A stretch of DNA of 41,195 nucleotides from a virus. The stretch's first letter is position 1. Every line of letters begins with the position of its first letter. A program made the position numbers and the translations under genes. Positions 14,869 through 22,764 of this stretch are shown one piece after another. The stretch lies in the IMG/VR virus record IMGVR_UViG_3300042451_001373, positions 1 to 41,195 of that record; one strand, written 5' to 3'. The notes under the pieces are model-generated. The model searched no databases. It saw only the letters and a program-made list of their open reading frames with translations, and had not been told where the DNA came from.

Positions 14869-15443
14869 AATCACGGCTTATTGTCATCGATGTGGAGACG
14901 GGGGGCTTTGACCCCTCGAAGAATGCGCTTCTTAGCGTGGCGGCGGTGGATTCCATGGATAACGAGGCTTTTACTGCGATTATCCGGCCGAATCCTGAGT
15001 GGCTTTGCGAGCCTGATGCGCTGGCGAAGAATGGCTTTACTCTTGATTTTCTGGAAAAAAACGGGAGGCCGGAGCTGGATGTGATGCAGGACCTCGCCTT
15101 GTGGCTGGGCACGCGCCGGTTTTCGGTGATGGCTGGCTGCAATGTCGCCTTCGACCGTGACTTTCTGCAGGCGGCCTTTGCTCGCAATTTCCTGACTTGG
15201 CCGATGGGCAAGATGGTGGACCTGCAAGCGACGGCGTGGCTGGCCTACGAGGTGGGGGCTCTCACCCTGCCGGTGGGCAAGGATGGGCAGCCTCGGCTGA
15301 ATCTGGACCATATCGCGGCGGCGCTGGGCTTCTCCCGCTCGGGGAAAATCCACAATGCGCTGGAGGATGCGCTGATGACGCTGGCGTGCTTTCACCGCCT
15401 GCGTCGGCGCGTGGAGATGGCCCCTGAGCCTATCACCGCATGA
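14865..15443 (+). CDS. DnaQ-like 3'-5' exonuclease (DEDDh type), 192 aa
   Basis: The four acidic residues and histidine of DEDDh exonucleases are visible: Asp9 and Glu11 (VIDVETGG), Asp97 (NVAFDRDF), His163 and Asp168 (HNALEDAL). It removes nucleotides from 3' ends, as in proofreading or recombination. No polymerase gene accompanies it, so it may act with the host polymerase or in recombination. The start at 14865 overlaps the preceding stop (ATGA). The next gene overlaps it the same way. Confidence 0.85.
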   Translation: MKSRLIVIDVETGGFDPSKNALLSVAAVDSMDNEAFTAIIRPNPEWLCEPDALAKNGFTLDFLEKNGRPELDVMQDLALWLGTRRFSVMAGCNVAFDRDFLQAAFARNFLTWPMGKMVDLQATAWLAYEVGALTLPVGKDGQPRLNLDHIAAALGFSRSGKIHNALEDALMTLACFHRLRRRVEMAPEPITA

Positions 15444-15652
15444 AAGGCGTGGACTACGACCAGCACCAGACGCAGAACGCCCAATCAAACTCCGTGCAAG
15501 CCCTGGAGCCGGGCGATGCACGGGTGGGTTGGATCTCTGTGCGCGACAGCCGGGCGATCTCGGCGGCCTGCGACCGCTGGCTGGAAAAAAGAGGCGTCCG
15601 GACGCGCAGCGTCTGGTGGGACTCTCAGCTTCAAAATCGAAAGAAAAAATAG
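15440..15652 (+). CDS. Hypothetical small protein (70 aa)
   Basis: It has a polar, glutamine-rich start and an aromatic middle (ARVGWISVRDSRAISAACDRWLEKRG). Basic C-terminus. No family is recognised. Coupled by ATGA to the exonuclease gene. Confidence 0.5.
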   Translation: MKGVDYDQHQTQNAQSNSVQALEPGDARVGWISVRDSRAISAACDRWLEKRGVRTRSVWWDSQLQNRKKK

Positions 15653-15655
15653 AAA

Positions 15656-16537
15656 ATGCACTTTTACAAATTTAATATCAAGGACTATGCGGTAAATACG
15701 ACTCATCTCACTAATGATGAGGATTTAGCGTATCGCAGGCTTCTTGATCTCTACTACACAGACGAGCAACCTATACCAAACAATAACCAATTGGTTTCGC
15801 GTAGGATTCGCATTGCCGCAGAAGTTGTCGATGTTGTGCTCAACGAGTTCTTCGTGCTCACCGAAAATGGCTGGATTTGCGGCCGAGTTGAGGAAGAAAT
15901 CGAGAGTTACAGGAATCTTTGCCGTAAGCGTAAAGAGGTGGGGGCCAGTGGTGGACGCCCTCCAAAAGCACAGGCTAAACCAAAAGGAAAGCAAGAAAAA
16001 ACCAATAGGTTAGCAATTGCGCCGATACCACTAACCACTAACCAGTATATATCCCCTATAGTCCCCAATGGGGACATGGAGTTGGAAATCGAAGAAACTC
16101 CACAGCGTGAAACGACGCATCCTGTCCTGACCCGATTCCGAAATCTCTTCAACCTTCGAGACTCGACTCCTCTTGACTCCTCCTCCTCCCGTGCTTGGGA
16201 GAAAAATAAAAAGGCGGCGGCGGCCGTGAGCGAAGACGAATGGCGCTTCCTGGAGTGGGCCTATCGGCAAAAAGAAGGCGCGGCGGCGCAGTTTCGCCGC
16301 AAGGACTTAGCTACGCTTTTGAATAACATCCTCACCGAGGTGAGCCGTGCAAGGGATTGGGCAGGGCGCAGTGGGGCGAGCGTGAGCGCGACGGCTCCTG
16401 TCTCCACCGAACCCGATGGATGGCGTGATCTTATCGAGACGGAATTTCCCGAAGTGAACCTCACCACCTGGGCGCTTCTCCCCGACAGCATGAAATCTTG
16501 GGTTCGTGAAAAACAACGCGAACTCGCAGCAGCATAA
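15656..16537 (+). CDS. DUF1376-type replication protein (293 aa)
   Basis: Residues about 1-85 have the DUF1376 (YdaU-like) pattern: FYKFNIKDYAVNTTHL, EDLAYRRLLDLYYTDEQPIP and later VLNEFFVLTENGW. A Lys/Pro-rich linker follows, then a helical C-terminal domain (about 190-293). Such proteins sit next to helicase genes in phages and are thought to act in replication initiation or helicase loading. That fits the DnaB-type helicase two genes on. GC content is lower in the first half than around it. No Shine-Dalgarno sequence is seen. Confidence 0.8.
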   Translation: MHFYKFNIKDYAVNTTHLTNDEDLAYRRLLDLYYTDEQPIPNNNQLVSRRIRIAAEVVDVVLNEFFVLTENGWICGRVEEEIESYRNLCRKRKEVGASGGRPPKAQAKPKGKQEKTNRLAIAPIPLTTNQYISPIVPNGDMELEIEETPQRETTHPVLTRFRNLFNLRDSTPLDSSSSRAWEKNKKAAAAVSEDEWRFLEWAYRQKEGAAAQFRRKDLATLLNNILTEVSRARDWAGRSGASVSATAPVSTEPDGWRDLIETEFPEVNLTTWALLPDSMKSWVREKQRELAAA

Positions 16538-16548
16538 TAAAAACCAAC

Positions 16549-16872
16549 ATGATAATCGAAACATTAGAAATTAAATCCACCGCCACGGAAGCCTCCTGTG
16601 TGGTGACGCGACACAATGAGGAGTCTGTAAATGACTTTCTCCGCTGGCAGGTCGGCACTTACGAGAGCCGCCCTATGGAAGACCCTATTTACACGCCGAT
16701 GACGCATCCGGATGGCTCGCCGGTGGTGAGCGAGGACGGGGCCGAGCAATTCCGCTTACTCGGCTATGAGCAAAATCCGCGAGTGTGTTGCAAGGTCTTC
16801 CACCTTCTCGGCTTTGGATCCTCGCTCCGTAAGGCCACAGCCATGGCCGCTTCCCGTTTGCCAAAAAAATGA
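16549..16872 (+). CDS. Hypothetical early protein (107 aa)
   Basis: A beta-rich start with CVVTRHNEESVNDFLRW, a middle YTPMTHPDGSPVVSEDG and a C-terminal helix with a Gly-Phe-Gly turn (LLGFGSSLRKATAMAA). No family is recognised. Its last bases overlap the helicase start (ATGA), so it is made together with the helicase. The leader (AAAAACCAACATG) has no Shine-Dalgarno. Confidence 0.6.
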   Translation: MIIETLEIKSTATEASCVVTRHNEESVNDFLRWQVGTYESRPMEDPIYTPMTHPDGSPVVSEDGAEQFRLLGYEQNPRVCCKVFHLLGFGSSLRKATAMAASRLPKK

Positions 16873-18236
16873 AAAACATCCTTCCCGAAAATCAAATCGC
16901 CGAAAAAGCCGTGGTCGGCGCGGCGATCACCGATGGGCGCACGGCGGATAGCGTGCTGGAGGCGCTGTCGCCCGAGCAGTTTGTGTTGCCAGCGCACCAG
17001 ACGATCATGGGTATCGTCGCCACCATGCGGCAGGCTGCCCGGCCGGTGGACCTTATCCTGGTCACGACCGAGTTGGAGAAGGTAGGCCAGCTTGAGGAGG
17101 TGGGCGGATATGCCTATGTCACTGATCTAGTGCAGGAACTATCCATCACGATGAATTGGCGGCACTACGCTGCCGAGGTGCTGGATGTGTGGAAACGCCG
17201 TGCCATGCGCCAAGCGGCCCTCGCCATGGCCGAGGCGGCAAATGACTTTGCACTCACCACAGAGGATGCCCAAGAGCGCTGCGAGCAGGCGCTGTATGCC
17301 CTCCGCGACCACTCGACAAGGGAAAACCCTGTCTCGCACTGCAAAAACGCCGTGCTGGCCGCCGTAGAGCATATCGAGAAGGTGTATCACACCCGAGGCG
17401 AGACCGTGGGGCTGGAGACCGGCATCCATGATCTGGACCGCTCGACTGGCGGATTCCTCGGCGGGCAGATGATCGTCATCGCCGCTCGCCCTGCCTGCGG
17501 CAAATCGGCTCTTGGCATGCAGATAGCCCTCCACGCGGCCATGCAGAATGCCGTGCCCACGCTGGTCTTTTCGGTGGAAATGCCCAGCTCCGAGCTGATG
17601 ATTCGAGCGATCTGCTCCGAGGCAGGCTTGGACCTCCAGCGCACACGCGACGGGTTTTTTGACGGCCGAGCCATGGGGAATGTCTCGGGCGCAGCCACCC
17701 GGCTGGTGCAGAGCAAGCTCTACCTCGACGACACGCCGGGCCTCACCGTGGCGCAATTTCGCAGCCGGGCTCGGCGGGCCAAGTCGCAGCACGGCCTCGG
17801 CCTCATCGTGGTCGATTACCTGCAATTCATGCACGGATCCTCCAAGCGGGCAGGCGAGAGCCGGGCGCTGGAAGTCAGCGAGATTTCCAAGGCGCTCAAG
17901 ACCACGGCCAAGGAGCTGAACATCCCCATCATCGCCCTGGCGCAGCTGAACCGCGACGCCGACGAGGGCTCGAAGCCCAAGCTCTCAAACCTCCGCGAAT
18001 CCGGCAGCATCGAGCAAGACGCCGACACCGTGCTCCTCATCCACCGCCTGGACAAAAACAAGAAAAAATCCGACGCCGACGATGAGCCGATGGATCACAA
18101 CACCTTGCTCATCCTTGCAAAACAAAGAAACGGCCCGACGCCGGAGATAAAAATGAACTTCATCGGCCAGCACACGCTTTTCAAAAATGTGACCGAGAAG
18201 GCTTACAGCAACAACCAGAATGAGAGACAGAAATAG
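16869..18236 (+). CDS. dnaB: Replicative DNA helicase, DnaB type (455 aa)
   Basis: The N-terminal helical domain (about 1-130) has the pattern AEKAVVGAAI and LEEVGGYAYVTDL found in DnaB. The RecA-like motor follows: Walker A ARPACGKSALG (Lys212), SVEMPSSELMIRA, Walker B GLIVVDYLQFM, then IIALAQLNRDAD and LRESGSIEQDADTVL. It unwinds DNA at the fork as a hexamer. It lies downstream of a DUF1376 protein and an exonuclease, with no phage polymerase in view, so it probably recruits the host's replisome. Confidence 0.95.
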   Translation: MKNILPENQIAEKAVVGAAITDGRTADSVLEALSPEQFVLPAHQTIMGIVATMRQAARPVDLILVTTELEKVGQLEEVGGYAYVTDLVQELSITMNWRHYAAEVLDVWKRRAMRQAALAMAEAANDFALTTEDAQERCEQALYALRDHSTRENPVSHCKNAVLAAVEHIEKVYHTRGETVGLETGIHDLDRSTGGFLGGQMIVIAARPACGKSALGMQIALHAAMQNAVPTLVFSVEMPSSELMIRAICSEAGLDLQRTRDGFFDGRAMGNVSGAATRLVQSKLYLDDTPGLTVAQFRSRARRAKSQHGLGLIVVDYLQFMHGSSKRAGESRALEVSEISKALKTTAKELNIPIIALAQLNRDADEGSKPKLSNLRESGSIEQDADTVLLIHRLDKNKKKSDADDEPMDHNTLLILAKQRNGPTPEIKMNFIGQHTLFKNVTEKAYSNNQNERQK

Positions 18237-18248
18237 AAAAATAACACC

Positions 18249-18485
18249 ATGATCATTAAACTAAAATCCACCCGCAATTTCACGGAATATCATTTCCAAC
18301 TCAGCTCAGGTTCAGAATCCCCAAACTATCCGGACACTTTGGGCAAAGTTTTGATTGTCTTCGAGAACGGCAAATTTTCTCGGTGCGATTTCCCGTTTCG
18401 AGGCACCTATAACCGCGAACAATGGTCGATGCTGGCGGAGATCGAGAACGAGATTCACCGCATCGAGCTAAGTCTTTTGCGATGA
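18249..18485 (+). CDS. Hypothetical small protein (78 aa)
   Basis: A beta-rich start (MIIKLKSTRNFTEYHFQL) and FENGKFSRCDFPFRG lead into a helical end (WSMLAEIENEIHRIELSL). It is possibly a small DNA-associated or structural protein, but no family is recognised. The leader AAAAATAACACC lacks Shine-Dalgarno. Confidence 0.55.
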   Translation: MIIKLKSTRNFTEYHFQLSSGSESPNYPDTLGKVLIVFENGKFSRCDFPFRGTYNREQWSMLAEIENEIHRIELSLLR

Positions 18486-18589
18486 GCGAATCGGTAAGCC
18501 GTGAGTGCCAGTCGGTGAGAGTCACGCGAGGAGGCCGCAGTCTGAACGGAATTTGCGCGGATGGCTCAAAACTAACGACCTCCCTCTGA
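18482..18589 (+). CDS. Tiny hypothetical protein (35 aa)
   Basis: It begins MSESVSRECQSVRVTRGG. The only support is the ATGA overlap with the preceding stop and an uninterrupted frame of 35 codons. The following 84 bases up to 18673 hold no gene I can support. Confidence 0.35.
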   Translation: MSESVSRECQSVRVTRGGRSLNGICADGSKLTTSL

Positions 18590-18673
18590 ATGGTCTCCAC
18601 AAACCACGGACTCAGGGCCGGGGCGCGACGGATACGCGCTTTCACCCTTTAACCCCATACAACACCCATAAAT

Positions 18674-18919
18674 ATGTCAATAGTATCTGATTCAGCGATA
18701 GCATGCCCTGCCTGTCACCGCGAGTGGCAGGATCACCCTGGCGTGGCGCATTGTTGCAAGCTCTCGGTCGAGCTGGCCGCCAACCTCCGCGCCGTCCTCA
18801 CCTATGTGAAACCACCGGAATACACCCGAGACATCGGCGAGCAGGAAGTTTTCTTCGACCTCATGGAAAATGCCAGGCGCTTGATCGTGAAGGCGCGGAC
18901 TTTTGAAAGCGAATTATGA
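18674..18919 (+). CDS. Small protein with a zinc-ribbon-like Cys motif (81 aa)
   Basis: ACPACHREW near residue 9 and HCCKL near residue 26 give a CxxC plus HCC arrangement that may bind one metal ion. The remainder is helical. It could be a small nucleic-acid-binding or regulatory protein. It overlaps the next gene by ATGA. Confidence 0.6.
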   Translation: MSIVSDSAIACPACHREWQDHPGVAHCCKLSVELAANLRAVLTYVKPPEYTRDIGEQEVFFDLMENARRLIVKARTFESEL

Positions 18920-19101
18920 GTGACGAACAAAAACACGGGGTCATGCTCGGCCAGATAGCCTGCCTGGTTGAGGAGTTCTGCACCGCAGAAGAAACCACAT
19001 TACAAGGCGTGGCGCATCTTTTGGCCAGGTATTTCGACATGCGAGCAAAGCAGGCATGGGATTTTGTCGATCAACTCAAAGAGGAGGCCAACGATGAGTA
19101 A
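18916..19101 (+). CDS. Hypothetical helical protein (61 aa)
   Basis: It is all-helical and acidic (EQKHGVMLGQIACLVEEF and RYFDMRAKQAWDFVDQL). Coupled upstream by ATGA, and its end overlaps the next start by eight bases. No family is recognised. Confidence 0.55.
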   Translation: MSDEQKHGVMLGQIACLVEEFCTAEETTLQGVAHLLARYFDMRAKQAWDFVDQLKEEANDE

Positions 19102-19693
19102 CACGCCTGAGACGGATGCTTTTATGACAAGAATTAGAGGGATCGACGGAGATAAACACTGGGTTCCCGCCGATACAGCTAAACGCTTGGAGCGCGAGCG
19201 AGCCTCGGCGATAAAGAAAATCCAACGGCAAGCAGAGCGCATCCGCCAACTGGAAGGGGCCACAAACTACGCCGGAGGCACGCCTCTTTCGATTGCTTTA
19301 AAAGAGCGAGACGAGGCACGGCAGCAATACGACGACCTCGCCACCGAGCATGTGCTGGCAGTCAACAAACTCGCCGAAGAGCGCGACCAGGCGCTGATGG
19401 ATCGTGCCAATGGGGATATGGCCACGATGACTATCAACCACTACGAGCGAATTCTCCGCGAGCGAGACGAGGCAAGGGCTGATGCGGCCAGAATTGCGGA
19501 CAAATTGTCCGGATTGGAACTCCGTTCGACTGAAGAGCTGGCGAGGCTGGAGCAAGAACGCAACGAGGCTCGGGCTGTTGCTGACGAGTTGGCCAGCGTC
19601 GCTGCGCATTGCCTTGGATGGCATGACCACGAATGTCCTGACGCTGCCATAAAAATTGCCGCTGCGTTGAAGCGTTGGAAGAAATCCAAATGA
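19094..19693 (+). CDS. Coiled-coil protein (199 aa)
   Basis: Nearly the whole chain (about 30-170) is charged heptad-like helix rich in Glu, Arg and Ala (ERERASAIKKIQRQAERI, LKERDEARQQYDDL, ILRERDEARADAARI). The opening TPETDAF is a pattern shared by several phage proteins. The last part (LASVAAHCLGWHDHECPD) has His/Cys residues that could bind metal. Start chosen at 19094. Phages often carry such proteins before the terminase; a function is not known. Confidence 0.65.
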   Translation: MSNTPETDAFMTRIRGIDGDKHWVPADTAKRLERERASAIKKIQRQAERIRQLEGATNYAGGTPLSIALKERDEARQQYDDLATEHVLAVNKLAEERDQALMDRANGDMATMTINHYERILRERDEARADAARIADKLSGLELRSTEELARLEQERNEARAVADELASVAAHCLGWHDHECPDAAIKIAAALKRWKKSK

Positions 19694-19872
19694 ACTCCCT
19701 GCGCGACTACATCGCTTTCCGCCGGATCGACGCCACCCATGCGCTGAACCTCCTGCAAGATGCCGGAGTTATCTCCGACCTGTGCGTTACGGTCGATGAT
19801 GTTGGCGATGCTGGGAAGGCCGTCGCCTGGTTGAGCCTGCATGAAAACGAACTGAAAAGGGCTGCAAAATGA
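19690..19872 (+). CDS. Hypothetical small protein (60 aa)
   Basis: Helical start (MNSLRDYIAFRRIDATHAL), then VISDLCVTVDDVGDAGKAVAWLS. Acidic in the middle. Joined by ATGA overlaps to both neighbours. No family is recognised. Confidence 0.5.
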   Translation: MNSLRDYIAFRRIDATHALNLLQDAGVISDLCVTVDDVGDAGKAVAWLSLHENELKRAAK

Positions 19873-20051
19873 AAGAAGTAGATTGTCTGGTGCATACCTC
19901 CGCTGATGATTTGCGGGTTCAAACCAAGTATTTTCGCATGACGGGCGTTTATCCTGAGAGCGCTGTTTTGCGTGAAGCTCACGAAACTTGCGTGCGGCTT
20001 GGCTACAAAACGAAAGCGAAAATTTTGCAGCCTCTTCTCAAGCGCCCATGA
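19869..20051 (+). CDS. Hypothetical small protein (60 aa) before the terminase
   Basis: The chain MKEVDCLVHTSADDLRV and ESAVLREAHETCVRLGY is mixed alpha/beta with a basic end. It directly precedes, and overlaps by ATGA, the large terminase gene, the place where small terminases are often found. It lacks a helix-turn-helix, and 60 residues is very short for that role, so I leave it unassigned. Confidence 0.5.
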   Translation: MKEVDCLVHTSADDLRVQTKYFRMTGVYPESAVLREAHETCVRLGYKTKAKILQPLLKRP

Positions 20052-21757
20052 TTCCCCAAACGCAAAACCCAGTTATCCCGCTCATCGAGGTCGAAGGCCG
20101 GTTGGCCGATGGACGGTTTGTTGTTCGGTATCAAGGCCAGAAAGTCGCCGCCACGGAGGCGCAGTTGCTGGCCATTCACCGCGAGCGGGAAGAGCAAATC
20201 GCCCGCATGGTCGAAGACCCTTGGCGCTATGGCTGGCTGAATCCCGCCTGGGAGCGGGCGGATGCGGCTTATGCGGAGCTGCGGGAGAGATTCCCGAAGG
20301 GCGTCACGGAGCTGCTTATCCTCGGAGGCAACCGCTCCGGCAAGTCGCGTTACTTTGCACGGAAGGCGATGCAGCATTTGGTGAACACGCCGGGCGCAAA
20401 GGTCTGGTGCCTGCAATCCACCGAAGCGGCATCCATCCAAAACCAGCAGCCCTATTTGTGGGAATACCTGCCGAAAGAGTGGAAACCCTCCGCCAGCGGC
20501 AAGCTCAAGAAGGGCGCGGTGGCGAATATCACCTACTCGCAAAAGGGCGGCTTCACCGAGAACTCATTCGTGCTGCCGAATGGCTCGCAGTGCTGGTTCA
20601 AGTTCTACTCGATGGATGTCACCTCGATTGAAGGTGCCGAGTTGAATTTTTGTTGGGCAGACGAACTGGTAACCCCCGACTGGCTGGAAGCACTTCGTTT
20701 TAGGCTACTTACGCGAGACGGTGAACTCGGCATCGGCTTCACGCCGGTGGAAGGCTACACGACCACCGTCAAAGAATACCTCGACGGAGCAAAGACGCTG
20801 GAAGAATGCGACGCCCCGCTGCTGCCGCGCTACCGCGATGGCAACCTCATCGGCCTGGAGCAAGTCCCGCGCATCCAGCAATGCACCCGCGAGAAAGCCC
20901 GCGTCGTTTATTTCCACACTGCCGACAACCCCTACGGCAACCCCGAGGCCATGGAGACGGAGCTGCGCGGCAGCAACCGCGAGCGCATCCTCATGCGTGC
21001 CTACGGCGTGCCGACCAAGGCGAGGATGTCGATGTTTCCCAAATTCCGCGAGAATGTGCATGTCGTCCCGCATGACAAAATTCCCAAGGAGGGAACCGTT
21101 TTCCATTTTGTCGATCCAGGCGAAGGCAAGGCGTGGGCCATGTTGTGGATTCGATTCACTCCAGACAACCGTTGCTGGATTTACCGCGAATGGCCAAACC
21201 AACTGGAATACATCGAAGGCGTCGGCTACCCCGGCCCGTGGGCTGAGGCCGATGGCAAGCTCGAAGACGGCCGCCCTGGTCCCGCACAAAAAGCCTGCTG
21301 CTGGTTTGGATTCAAAGAATACAAAGCCGTCATCGAGGCTGCTGAGAAAGCCGATGAAATCGCCAAGGTCGAAGAACGCTGGATGGATTCTCGCTACGGC
21401 AATACGCCCACCATGACGGAGGAAGGCGTTCGCACGCTCATCGAACAATGCGACGACCGTATGGGCTTAGACTTCAAGGCCACCTCCGGCAAAGCCATCA
21501 CCGAAGGCGTCGGCATCATTAACGATTGGCTCGCCTTTGACGAGGAGCGGCCGCTTGGGTCTGACAACTCCCCGAAACTCTACATCAGCGAGCGGTGCAA
21601 AAACCTCATCTACTCGCTTAAAACTTGGACCGGCAAAGACGGCAAACACGGCGCAACCAAAGACTGGATCGATGTTCTCCGCTACATCGTTCTCGCCAGG
21701 GATGTCGAATATGTGGACCCAGAATCCCTCCGCACCCGAGGAGGCGGCTGCTATTGA
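20048..21757 (+). CDS. terL: Terminase large subunit (569 aa)
   Basis: The ATPase domain has Walker A GGNRSGKS (Lys99), followed by a Walker B-like segment (LNFCWADELV) with the acidic residues needed for packaging. The nuclease domain begins near FVDPGEGKAWAML and includes DSRYGN and the late DWIDVLRYIVLA segment, matching the RNase H-like nuclease of large terminases. It cuts concatemeric DNA and drives it into the head through the portal. The start at 20048 overlaps the previous stop. No small terminase is recognised beside it. Confidence 0.95.
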   Translation: MIPQTQNPVIPLIEVEGRLADGRFVVRYQGQKVAATEAQLLAIHREREEQIARMVEDPWRYGWLNPAWERADAAYAELRERFPKGVTELLILGGNRSGKSRYFARKAMQHLVNTPGAKVWCLQSTEAASIQNQQPYLWEYLPKEWKPSASGKLKKGAVANITYSQKGGFTENSFVLPNGSQCWFKFYSMDVTSIEGAELNFCWADELVTPDWLEALRFRLLTRDGELGIGFTPVEGYTTTVKEYLDGAKTLEECDAPLLPRYRDGNLIGLEQVPRIQQCTREKARVVYFHTADNPYGNPEAMETELRGSNRERILMRAYGVPTKARMSMFPKFRENVHVVPHDKIPKEGTVFHFVDPGEGKAWAMLWIRFTPDNRCWIYREWPNQLEYIEGVGYPGPWAEADGKLEDGRPGPAQKACCWFGFKEYKAVIEAAEKADEIAKVEERWMDSRYGNTPTMTEEGVRTLIEQCDDRMGLDFKATSGKAITEGVGIINDWLAFDEERPLGSDNSPKLYISERCKNLIYSLKTWTGKDGKHGATKDWIDVLRYIVLARDVEYVDPESLRTRGGGCY

Positions 21758-21779
21758 CACCCTCACCCTATAATAAAAT
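21754..21779 (+). promoter_or_regulatory. TTGACACCC motif, copy 2 (TTGACA-N14-TAAAAT)
   Basis: TTGACA overlaps the terminase stop codon; CCCTCACCC follows, then TATAAT (21769-21774) and TAAAAT (21774-21779). The next ATG is at 21784, so a transcript from this point would have almost no leader. The 14-bp gap matches the copies at 28450 and 11817. It is a promoter candidate, with unusual spacing. Confidence 0.4.
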
Positions 21780-21783
21780 TCGC

Positions 21784-21936
21784 ATGAAACTTCTCCGCCG
21801 CCGCGATGTCATGGCCCGCCTGGGCGTTACCGCAAAGCAAATCACCAAACTCATCGACTCGGGCATTCTCCGCCCGATCTGCAAACGCGGATGTCGCGCC
21901 TGGTATCGCGCCGCTGATCTCGAAAAACTCGCATGA
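21784..21936 (+). CDS. MerR/excisionase-like helix-turn-helix protein (50 aa)
   Basis: RRRDVMARLGVTAKQITKLIDSGILRPICKRG, with RAWYRAADLEKL at the end, has the MerR/excisionase-type fold. It is short, one domain only. Placement between the large terminase and capsid genes, behind its own TTGACACCC motif, suggests a late regulator or a packaging-site binder. Which of these is not clear. Confidence 0.65.
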   Translation: MKLLRRRDVMARLGVTAKQITKLIDSGILRPICKRGCRAWYRAADLEKLA

Positions 21937-22199
21937 GCACCAAGCGCACCGACAACCACGGCAGCCTTTCCCGCAACAAGAAAAAGGAAAAGCCAACGCA
22001 GCCTTCGCATAAAGGCTCCTGCACCATCGAGGGCGTTGCCTACTGGATCAGTGGCTATGTCAACGAGAACCGCGACAACGGTGAAAAGTATTTCAAGCTC
22101 TACTTCGAGCCAAAGAAAACCGAAGCAGCAAGCGAAGCCGCGCCCGCCGCAGAGCCAGTAGCCGTGCCGCTCTCCGAGTCTCCTGACATTCCCTTTTGA
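21933..22199 (+). CDS. Conserved phage hypothetical protein (88 aa)
   Basis: The middle strand pattern GVAYWISGYVNENRDNGEKY, flanked by a Lys-rich start and a Pro/Ala-rich tail, resembles small phage proteins with a KEYWISGW-type motif that I recall from several phage genomes. Their function is not known to me; OB-fold single-strand binding is one thought. It overlaps both neighbours. Confidence 0.6.
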   Translation: MSTKRTDNHGSLSRNKKKEKPTQPSHKGSCTIEGVAYWISGYVNENRDNGEKYFKLYFEPKKTEAASEAAPAAEPVAVPLSESPDIPF

Positions 22200-22435
22200 T
22201 GAGTGCCGAAGACCTACAAGCCGCATGGTGCGTGCCGCCCGAGGAACTTTGGTTTCGCAGCGTCATTGCAAAAATAAACGACGCCATCGAAGACGCCGCC
22301 GAGATTACCTGCATGCCGCAAACCGCACAGAACCCCGGCCTCCTCGCCCACAGCGCAGGCGGCTTGGAAGCCCTTCGCACCTTGCGCGAAGAGATCGAGC
22401 GCACACGCGCCGAGGCATTCGATTCCAAGAAATAA
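22199..22435 (+). CDS. Hypothetical helical protein (78 aa)
   Basis: MSAEDLQAAWCVPPEELWF is followed by long helices ending with ALRTLREEIERTRAEAF. The start at 22199 overlaps the previous stop; a TTG codon directly before it could also serve. No family is recognised. Confidence 0.55.
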   Translation: MSAEDLQAAWCVPPEELWFRSVIAKINDAIEDAAEITCMPQTAQNPGLLAHSAGGLEALRTLREEIERTRAEAFDSKK

Positions 22436-22764
22436 ATCGTCGGACCTTTTGTTCTCTGCCAGAGGCAGGAAACCTACAGAGGCTTGACCACTGAGCCAGC
22501 AATGCAAATCAGTGGTAACTTCCCCCTCCTCCGTGCTCTCCGTGTCCTCCGTGGTTAATCTTTTCTGCAATCTTTTTAGCCCCCGTTAGCACCCATTTAG
22601 TCCCGTTAGCACCCGTTGCGCCCGCAGCCTCTTCCGCTCTGCATTTTTGGAAGGCATATCACTTCTCAGCGCGAGTGCTGAACTACTCGCCGCCTGCGCG
22701 TGGAACCCGTGCGTGCTGGCAACCACCTTAGTTCTGACACCGCGACTTGGACGCAACACAAACC
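22436..22764. other. Intergenic region of 329 bp before the scaffold gene
   Basis: No plausible rightward gene lies here. It contains two short hairpins: CTGCC-AGA-GGCAG around 22456-22468 and ACCACTGA (22487-22494) with TCAGTGGT (22509-22516). It also holds an inverted ACCACAGAG-type repeat (22528-22558) and two near-identical CCCGTTAGCACCC stretches around 22575-22615. On the minus strand a short frame starts MPSKNAERKRLRAQRV, possibly a decayed gene. No promoter stands out. Confidence 0.6.
22528..22558 (-). repeat. ACCACAGAG-type dispersed repeat, copy 2 (inverted)
   Basis: On the minus strand it reads TTAACCACGGAGGACACGG and then AGAGCACGGAGG, close to the copies at 14644 and 33110. It lies in a gene-free stretch. 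Confidence 0.7.

Noticed and set aside
18590-18652. 20-codon frame MVSTNHGLRAGARRIR
   Set aside because: Too short and without coupling or motif support.
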